Source: Acanthaster planci
Taxonomy: Eukaryota; Echinodermata; Asteroidea; Valvatida; Acanthasteridae
Direction of reading: 5' to 3'
NCBI RefSeq assembly: GCF_001949145.1
Contig: NW_019091357.1
Coordinates: 389,545-437,579, forward strand
Length of the DNA: 48,035 nt
This document shows positions 1-8,500 of this stretch, piece after piece; the first letter of the stretch is position 1, and each line of letters begins with the position of its first letter. Under the pieces are notes generated by a model. It had not been told where the DNA came from. It made no database searches and saw nothing but the letters and a program-made list of their open reading frames with translations. The position numbers and the translations under genes were made by a program.

Positions 1-2
1 TT

Positions 3-141
3 AGGGTCTGTCTAAAAGGTAAACTGACTTCAAAAACTAGAGTATGATATCACAATGGGCATGTCCAACTTGGTCAGGGTCTGTAAAACGTAAACCTGAC
101 ATCAAAAACTAGAGTATGAAAACATAATGCGCATGTTCCTG
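3..141. repeat. Two-copy tandem repeat, about 73-bp unit, at left edge
   Basis: Copy 1 begins AGGGTCTGTCTAAAAGGTAA at 3 and copy 2 begins AGGGTCTGTAAAACGTAAAC at 76. Both contain CAAAAACTAGAGTATGA and end in GCATGTCC/GCATGTTCC. The array may continue to the left of the window. Confidence 0.85.
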
Positions 142-3100
142 TTCTGCAGAATCAGAATGGTATCAAACGATTTCCTTCCTGCAATTCTCAAATCATCAAT
201 AGATTTAATTTTTCTTCAGGGGATATTTCAAGTTTTGCCTGCCTAAACCTTTGGTTCAGAAATTATTTTGTTCCCACGAAAATTACAGGATCTGTTTTAA
301 AAATCTGATAAATCTCAGCTTTCAGCAGAGTAAGGTAAGAATGAGAGATCATATTCTTTTTTTCACACTGGGAAGAAAGGATGGAATGTTTCCAATGTAC
401 TAGAACCATCACAATCTTGCATGGCAATTAAAATGACAAAAAAAGCTGATATGTCCCAAATTTTTAAGAATTCAGAGTGAGATATCTTTAACAGGCAACT
501 GCATAAAAACCTGCAGTTTAAGAAAGTAAGCTGCATATTTTATGTGCATGCTAAGAAAGTGGATCCAAAATATTGAACAAGCTGAGAGGCCTTGAGGATT
601 CAGCTTTCTCACAGGAGTGCTGAACAATGATGTCCCAAGGAACATTCAGATAAGGAACAGTGAGCAATTATGGTATCATCAGGCTGAAGGTAATTGAATT
701 AAACCATGCTTTCTCGCCAATACTGTCTCATTATTGCAAAGTGTAATTACTAAAATAAAGCCACTAAGTCCTAAGAAATACCAGGTTTGCTGCCATGTTG
801 GAAAAAATCAATGGGTAGCAAAAATCATACATGAAATACTAAAAGGTGTCTAAAATTGTATATTTAAAAAAATTTTAATCAAAAAAATTTGGGATTCATG
901 CTATGAAAATCCAGTAGAAAGGAGAATTTCATGTAATTGTTTCTACATAAACACTGAAGACAGAGTGTTGAAAGAGACCTCATCTCTCAATCCCTAACCC
1001 GTGACTTTACAAGTAACTAAAAGCATAAAGTATCAAAAGGATATATGACAACTTATTCCCAATAATTTATGAAAGGTTAAGTTGAATACGACAAAAGTCA
1101 CAGGTTACTTTACTTTTCTAAAAGGATGGGGGGCCCACGATGGTCCTGCAGTAAAATATGTTTTCAGGAATAAAATGTGGCCGACAGAAAAAAGATTGAA
1201 GTACAACTTCGTCCATGGAAGCATCACACATACATGTAGTTCAAGTCTTATAGACTCAGGCATGCAACTTGGACTTTGACAAAAACAAGGAAATCTTAAT
1301 CTTTACAAGACTGTACACTGTTTGGGCAATTTTCAATGGCATGAGTGTGAAGTGAAAAATGTGGAAATAAGCTGATCCAAGGAAAACTTGCATGCCTGAA
1401 TTCTGAGTAATAAAGGAAACAAAATTGCCTAAGTGAATGAGAGCAAGTAAGACAGCATAATTATACAACCCAACACACCGTGACTGTACATTATAGTCTG
1501 AAAACAGAAAACAAAGGTCACCTCCACTCCAGGGCCCCTCTGGAAGGAACTTTGCCATGTCATTAAATCTCAATTCATTAGTGGATTGAAACAGAGCCAG
1601 ATTTACATGTAGCACTGATTGGCTTAACTGCAGGTCATTGGATTTCATTCTGTCAGTCAGTCATCCATAGCAACTACAGAATTCACATTAAGACGTCAAG
1701 CCATGCACAATGCCCATTGCTAAGATGGCAAGAAACTACGTCAACGTGTCACATGACAACCAAAGTCATATGTATCAACCACAATTCGAATTAAATACAT
1801 GCACGCCTCTTGCCTACCTTTCTCAGTCAACAGACAGTATCTGTTTCATGCAAGTCTCACTGCTACAAATCTGGGAGTGGGGCTTACAGGAGGAGGATAT
1901 TCTAACTGAATTTTATAAACAGTACAAGTATGGTGCGGGTATAGACCTTTCCTTACTGGATGAAGGACAGGGGTTTCTTGTCCTAGAATTGCTTAACCTC
2001 TCTTTAATCATAATTCCCAGTCCTTTCCAATGGTGCATGAGCTGGAAATACGCCAAGTCACATATACAAACTAGCAGTATACATGTACAATAAACAATTT
2101 CCACCGAGGGCTATTTTTTGGGCTAAGACACTCATAAATAATCTTAGGAAAAGACACATGCATCCCTCCCTGCTGGGAAAACTCATCCATCTGACTGATA
2201 CTCTCCTCCTTTTCGCTTCTAATGAACTCTTAAATTTTACACACTACATGTCATTGTTGATGATTGCACGCTGATGAATGATGTCGGCAAGGAGAGTCAT
2301 TTTTACCGCCTCCTGCAAGAAGAAAGCTTAACAAAAATATGAGGTGGAGTAGGACAGAGGTGCCAGCAGAACCACCATGATATGAGAAAATTGAAAGGAG
2401 ATGAAAAATGTCTTACAGGTGGGGAAGATAATTGAAAAAAGAGAAAAGGCCAAGGTGCATGCTTTGCTGAAAGATGGTTGATTTCAGATAGTGACCACAA
2501 CATATGCAGAAACACTTTCAATTACCTTAATGTGGAACCTACCGTACCCTTATTATGACGAAAACATGGGCTTGTAGTACAAATAAATCCCCCAATAAAT
2601 TAACCTGTTGTTATTATCCATTGCCAAAAGAGTTTCAGGGCAAGCAGCACTATAGATGAAATTGAAGAAATGGCACTACTGGTACACCTGGATTACAAAT
2701 TCCGAATTGAATTTTCCCAACTGCTGAATCTAAAGAACAAAGTGACTGACTGCTTTGACGTGGATTGAGGAATTTTCAATGAAATAGTCTCACAAAACTG
2801 AAGAACATAATGCAACTAAATAAACTGGTACCATTCAGAGTGCTTTGCCTCCATTTAAATGTGAGTCTTTGTCTCTGAATATGTACATATAGGCCTACAT
2901 GTGCATGTATGTGTTAAAGTGTTTGCACATGTCAGGGTTTGTCTCTCCTCTCCTGTGAGTAGATGTTATAGCCGGAAACATTGGAACACGAGACTCTTTG
3001 CAGAGAGAAATGACCGGCACAAGCTTACAGACTGCTACAGGCTCATAAGAAATACGGGACCAAAGTACACAGATGTTAGTCATGATGGCCGAGTAGACTA

Positions 3101-4424
3101 CTGACATATTACACACTGGCTCAATAGGGCAGCCCTATTTCTAAGGAAGGAATAAAATTATGTTCATTTTGACAGGAGTTTTCAATATTTTGGTGCAGCC
3201 GTTCAGGGAAAATACAAGTAAACTCTACATATGACCAACTGTCAGCCATTCTTCCAAAACTTTAAACAATCGAAGGGTTGAAATCTACCCAAAATGCAAA
3301 GAGCAGAAAGGCCTAAAAAATGATACAATTTTATTTTACCAGAGGGAATGTGCCAATTTATCTGTGGTACTAATTTATAAAAACTGTGCCTTTCCAATAT
3401 CGTATGGAAACTGATTAAAATTCAGTAGTGACAACTCTAAAATCTTCAATTTTCGTCTGATAAAATGGATTCTGAACTGACTCAACTCTGCTTGCAGACA
3501 TTCAAGCAATTAGACGGTGATCCAAAAAATTGCAGTTTGTTGAAAAGCAATCTAGGCTTGCTGGCTGGGACAATCTCAGGGGAACATCTCTGAACAGGTG
3601 GCGTGAATTTAAACCAGTCAATTTATGGCATCTATGACACCACTGTTCTGGTACTTGACTACTGTGGTGCCAGTTACTCCTCCAAACTAATTAGTGTTTG
3701 ATGAAGACAGGTGTAACGTTCTCCCCTTAAACAGTCAGGCTCTGGCTTTGACATGGGGGAGGGGGTGGAGGCAATACATGTAGGTAAATCACACACTGAT
3801 CCAATCTTCCCCTTTGTGCACACCAGTGCTCTCTTATTTGCAGCCGCCGATAGATTTACAGGGTCGTATAACAGCTAGACATTTCAGCCAAAGGCACTTG
3901 GAAACAGGACACAGGAAGAGCCATATTTATCAATCAAACCACATCCACTTGGGTAAGCTTAGGGAATTGGATACTAGCAGCCCAGAGAGGAGTTGCTTTC
4001 AAGCTGAGATTTATCTGCTGGAACACAATTGCAAGTTTTAGTGGTTCCATAAATCTCTTCATCTGGGTCATTTTGAGAACAGTACTGGGGAGACAGACAC
4101 ATCCCTTCTGGCTCACTGATAGCTACTGCACCTCTATAACAGCAACACCTCCCCCTCTCCTAGCAGCATATCCAGCTTTTGGCGTGGGGGGGGGAATGCT
4201 AAAGCAAATGTTGCTTTGGGCTCAGTCATAGAACATGATGATGGGGAGAAAGAAACAAAGAAAAAAGCTTTACTCGCAGTCCCAACATCCTTGCTTTTAT
4301 TTCATGGTGTTGTTTTCTTAGAATGTTGGTAGTAATATTTGATAAATAACTATATGGATTACGTTCTTACCTACGTGTATGAAGTATTCTTTGTAAAAAA
4401 AAAATTTAAATTCAAAAAATCCGT
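142..4424. other. Presumed 3' region of ARFGAP1; no exon identified with confidence
   Basis: The stretch lies downstream of the last recognised ARFGAP1 exon and should hold its C-terminal exons and 3' UTR. A minus-strand segment at 3974-4084 has an acceptor-like end and a short acidic frame (see findings), but no conserved ARFGAP1 C-terminal block could be matched. Open frames at 1256-1648 and 2895-3116 have no recognisable domain. Base composition is AT-rich and plain. Confidence 0.5.
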
Positions 4425-4470
4425 CAGGGAGGCAAGTTGTCCCCCTGCCCCCACGCTGGGTACGCCACTG
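4425..4470 (-). mobile_element. Fragment of hAT-like CAGTGGCGTA repeat
   Basis: Read on the minus strand it begins CAGTGGCGTACCCAGC followed by a G-rich run. That is the same terminal motif as the elements at 15340 and 23336. Only one end is recognisable. An oligo-A/T stretch borders the other side. Confidence 0.6.
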
Positions 4471-4539
4471 CCCCCCTCTCCATTTCAATGACTGCTTGTA
4501 CCGTACATTGTAGAAACTCTGATCACTACAGTTACCAAG

Positions 4540-4944
4540 AATGGACCTTTCCCATGAAATATGCAAATAAGGCAGGTGCATGCGCATTACTACCACTGGT
4601 TGGCAAAGTTGCTTATCTTTGACGTAACAATACAAATCTCCATGCGCGTGCCACTATCGCCATTTTTGTGCAAGTAAAGTTTGACATGAGTGCCAAACTT
4701 AAAGACAAGGAACTGTTACTTTCCAACCTCAGGACACTGGAAACTTCACTTAGTTTCGAGAAAAGCGTGCTCAAGTATCGGGCAAAGGCTGTAATATGGT
4801 TTTTGATTGACCGTCAACGCTCCAGGTTATGGTTACTAGCAGCTCGCCTATGCTACCGACAGTGTTGGCGGCTGCACTTGCCAACCAGTGGCAGTAGCAC
4901 GCATGCGCCCATTCAATTTGCATATTTCAAGGGAAAGGTCCATT
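4540..4944. mobile_element. Non-autonomous DNA transposon with about 72-bp terminal inverted repeats
   Basis: The left end (4540-4611) starts AATGGACCTTTCCCATGAAA. The right end (4872-4944), read in reverse, starts AATGGACCTTTCCCTTGAAA. Both continue through ATATGCAAAT, a GCATGCG motif and CCACTGGTTGGCAA. The 405-bp element carries a 60-80-codon open frame (from the ATG at 4686) with no recognisable domain. No transposase motif is present, and the target duplication is not clear. Confidence 0.85.
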
Positions 4945-5440
4945 AGCCACAGGAAGCATTCACAATGAAAACTTAAAGAGCACAAGAGGGTGACATATAA
5001 CAGGTTGGTTTGGTAACGACCAAACTACAAGAGGTTGGAAAATAATGTCACACCAATTAGAAAAACATAAGACTTTCTAGAACAAACAATAGCTGTCTAA
5101 ACGTTATGGCTACGGCTGGAAATAACACAAGTGCCTAAGAAACCACTGGCTACTGGCTACGGTTGTGGCTACTTCCCATACACGTAGATGCGTATTTGAT
5201 TACCACTCTCACTGAAACTGATTCTAGTACTGAATAGAGCACCCCAAAAAAATCTTTACAAATTGTTGGTCCTTGGCAATGCACATGCACAACTAATGGG
5301 ATGTTGAGAGACATTCCAAAGGATTATAGTAAACCAAAACGGATAAGGCATAGTGTTCCATACCGCACTGAGGCAACAGGTGGATGTGAGATATCTACTT
5401 TGACAAGGTGACTCAATCTGACTTCAGTCATGTCCTTAGC

Positions 5441-5499
5441 TTAACCCTAACCCTCCTCAATCCTCCAACAGGTGAAGGATTGAGGAGGGTTAGGGTTAA
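5441..5499. repeat. Perfect foldback repeat with telomere-like arms (copy 1)
   Basis: The arms at 5441-5464 and 5476-5499 are exact 24-base inverted repeats around an 11-base loop (CCAACAGGTGA). They contain TTAACCCTAACCCT, i.e. the telomeric CCCTAA word. The repeat lies just 3' of the last recognised ARFGAP1 exon, presumably in an intron. Confidence 0.93.
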
Positions 5500-5542
5500 A
5501 TATCTAATGATGTAAAAAGCAGCAAAGAAGTAAGACACCTAC

Positions 5543-5599
5543 CCCTTCCTTGGTTGCAGAAGCAAATTTGGTTGCACTCAATGCAAATGTAGACCAGCC
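5543..5599 (-). CDS. ARFGAP1: ARFGAP1 exon 7 (residues 258-276, ALPS-like region)
   Basis: This 57-base exon encodes [19 protein letters not shown], close to the vertebrate GWSSF...FASAAKEG segment. With the end of exon 6 it forms a Ser/Thr-rich amphipathic stretch with bulky hydrophobic residues, the pattern of the first ALPS motif. The acceptor is TTTTTGTAG and the donor GGG|GTAGGT, phase 0. The gene should continue to lower coordinates. Confidence 0.9.
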
Positions 5600-8500
5600 C
5601 TACAAAAACGACACAGAAGCAAGAAATGGATGTCATAAAACTCACTGACAGTAAAGGATTCACTGGACTTGTGAACAATGTTTAATCATCTACAAAAATA
5701 CAAAGGGATAGAGCCTGTGGTATTTTCTTCTGAACTGGAAGGCAAGCTTGTTTACAGAGTAACAGTTTTCTCTACTAGAGACACAATGTCTTCAAACTCT
5801 CCTCCCCAACGGGTGAAAACCAAGCCAACTCCTGCAGTTGCCAGGATCTGGTTACAAATTATGGAGCCACATAACTAGGGACAAGTCTTTCTTAGGTTTC
5901 TCTTCTAAATAATTTCATTTCTTAGCGTGCATGACACTTCTTGGAATGTACAAGTCTAGTGTCATCCTAGCAAACTCAAAAGGCATCCTACTTACAGAGC
6001 TAAGTGAAGCCACTGCCGAGTCCCAAGTATCACTGCTACTCTCTTGTTTGATTGGCGTGCTGCCAAAACCTGTATATCTGCCGCCCTGACTTGGTGGAAG
6101 ATTACTGGAAGACAAAATGAAACAAAATAATCATCCTACAGCTCTAAAATATCTTCTGCAATGACAACATTACAGATGATTAAATCCACAATACAACATT
6201 AAAATTGCATACATCGTATTTAGGTTGTTGTTACTTTTAACGACAATTTAATGGCTTGCAAATACTGAGCCAAAACCTGATGTACTTACTCTGGTCTGGC
6301 TGCATTCTCAGCTTGTAGTCGTTCAAAGTAATCCTTCTTTTTGACATCAACCTCTGACCTAAATGGCAAATAAATCACAAATTACAAATTCAACAAAAAA
6401 TCTGACATATCAGCAGCATGTAACTGACCCACTGAGATTGGTACTTGGGGAAGTATGCCACACTACAATGCACAAACATGGTGCCCTGAGCCCTAACCCT
6501 CCTCAGTCCTCCAACAGGTGAAGGATTGAGGAGGGTTAGGGTCAGTCTGATGATCTTCATGCTCTGAAAAGCTTATGGTACCGTCGCATAGTAAAAAGTT
6601 CAGAAAATTGTAATAATTTGGCTTAATATGAACAAAGGCTAGAAATGTGTGTGTCGATGACCATGTCTTTCAACAGTTTGAAGTAATTTTGCAAATTTAA
6701 GTACTGCACAACCATTTGACCCTGTTGGGACACCTTGAGTCACCCAAGATTGTTTATTTATAACCACAGATAGAGCATGTCCATCTATGCCTGTGGCTGA
6801 AGAACAGGTGTAAGGGAAGTAATCCAATTTGCTTTAAAAAACCAATCCTGAAATCTAGGAGCAAACATGACACACACTGGAGAAACTTGGAGGGGCATGC
6901 TCTTGTCAAAAGAAATCTGAGATCTCAAGATTCAATTTTTGTTTTTCATGTCATCTTGGCCCCTGGCAACATACTTGGACATGCCGTACATCAGGTCAAA
7001 ATCGTCCTTCCCAGCAGATTGGTATCCTCCACTGCCTCCAGACTCTATCATAGCTCCGCCTGAGTTGTAGTTGGAAAAACTGGGTGAGCTCCTGGAGGTA
7101 TGAAATGACCCCGATGAGCTGCTTAGGGAAGAAGTTGTCTTCAGCTTAGCAGCGACGTAAGGTACGTGATTCCTAGCAGGTGAGGTAGCTGCAGACCATG
7201 TCTCACCTTTGGCTTCGGTGGCAATCTGAAACGCAACCAGATGCTTCGCTAATTGATGTGAACATTGAGAATCAGCAGGGTACATGAATCAGTCAAAGCA
7301 ATACACACACTGTTACGTTATGGACGGTCACCAGTATTTCCTAAGCAGGTGTTTTCTTCCCTTAGTAAAAACCATTTTTACCTTATCTCTGTATAAAGCT
7401 GCTGCTTTGCTGTTGTATTTTTCCTGTATACTCCAGCTAGGGTCGTAATCCGGTTGTGACTTCAAGAATGCCCGTGCCTTATTGTTACCTCCAACTTTCA
7501 TTTTCTCCAACTCTATGTCCTTCCATTTGTCCATTGTGACTGACCGAACAAAGCTGAAGGTGCAAAGCAAAACATTCTACAAATGACATGTACCTGAAAT
7601 CATCCATGACTTAACAAATGGTTATGGTGCATCCTGTTGAATACAGGCGATTCACAATACAGTGCGCCACCAAGAGTTTGCCGCAGATAGGCCACTTTCA
7701 AGTTGACACAATGCTGTGATTAAGCGGACTTTGTATGTAATGTGGGGATATTTGATTGATTGAGGCGTCCCTGCACCGCACAAAACCATCAGTTTGACTA
7801 AAAGAACCTACATGTATCATCCATTCGCAATAAGCACTTTCGAATTTTCAACTAAACAAACTTTCGAAAATGTCGACTATTTATCCCATAATGCTCTGTG
7901 AAAAGGCCCCTCCATGACAACCTCTTGGTGGCACACGGCATTGTGAATCGCCTGTATTCAAGATATGGCTACACAAGCCACTATTAGGCCATGCGTTGAT
8001 CATGATATGTCACAACCAATGCATACCTACTAACCTGTCGTATTACTTCCTGGGTCAGATATCACCACATAATAGATTACAATTTCAAATGAAGTGAGCG
8101 CTCATTTAAATACCTTTTAATCTATTGTGTGGTATTACCTGACCTCAGGAAGGAGTACAACAGGTTGGCGGGTCTGCCAATGACTATCAACTGCAGCCAC
8201 TTCAATCAGATCAAGAATATTAATTATCAACACACACTTGGTCAGTTGTATGTAGAGCCACGAATGAAGAGTTTGACATGACAATACCAAAAAGACCTGC
8301 ACTACAGGTTCACCATACAGCAACTCACGGTATAACAACATCCTTGTTATATACATGTCCATGTATATTGCAAGCGGAACGTGATCAGTGTACATACATG
8401 TACATCCTATTATTATTATTATTTCATTCAGAAATCAACCAAGTAAGCAACAATCGTAAACAAAGAAAACCAGATACGATTTATTATTCTGGGATAACCC

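Noticed and set aside
1256-1648. 130-codon minus-strand frame
   Set aside because: No domain, low-complexity hydrophobic content and no splice-consistent link to ARFGAP1; more likely a chance frame in UTR or intergenic sequence.
2661-2760. Minus-strand IQQLGKFNSEFVIQ with AG and GT at its ends, as a possible ARFGAP1 exon 8
   Set aside because: Similarity to the LGxxxNExV block is too weak, and the expected preceding residues are missing.
2895-3116. Minus-strand and plus-strand 67-73-codon frames
   Set aside because: No recognisable domain; both strands are open together, so coding is not supported.
5760-5870. Minus-strand frame with acceptor-like CCAG ([17 protein letters not shown]...) between ARFGAP1 exons 6 and 7
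   Set aside because: Exons 6 and 7 already join in phase 0 and match the family directly; inserting this segment would break the alignment.
8408-8425. Short TTA microsatellite
   Set aside because: Only about five units; too small to be worth annotating separately.
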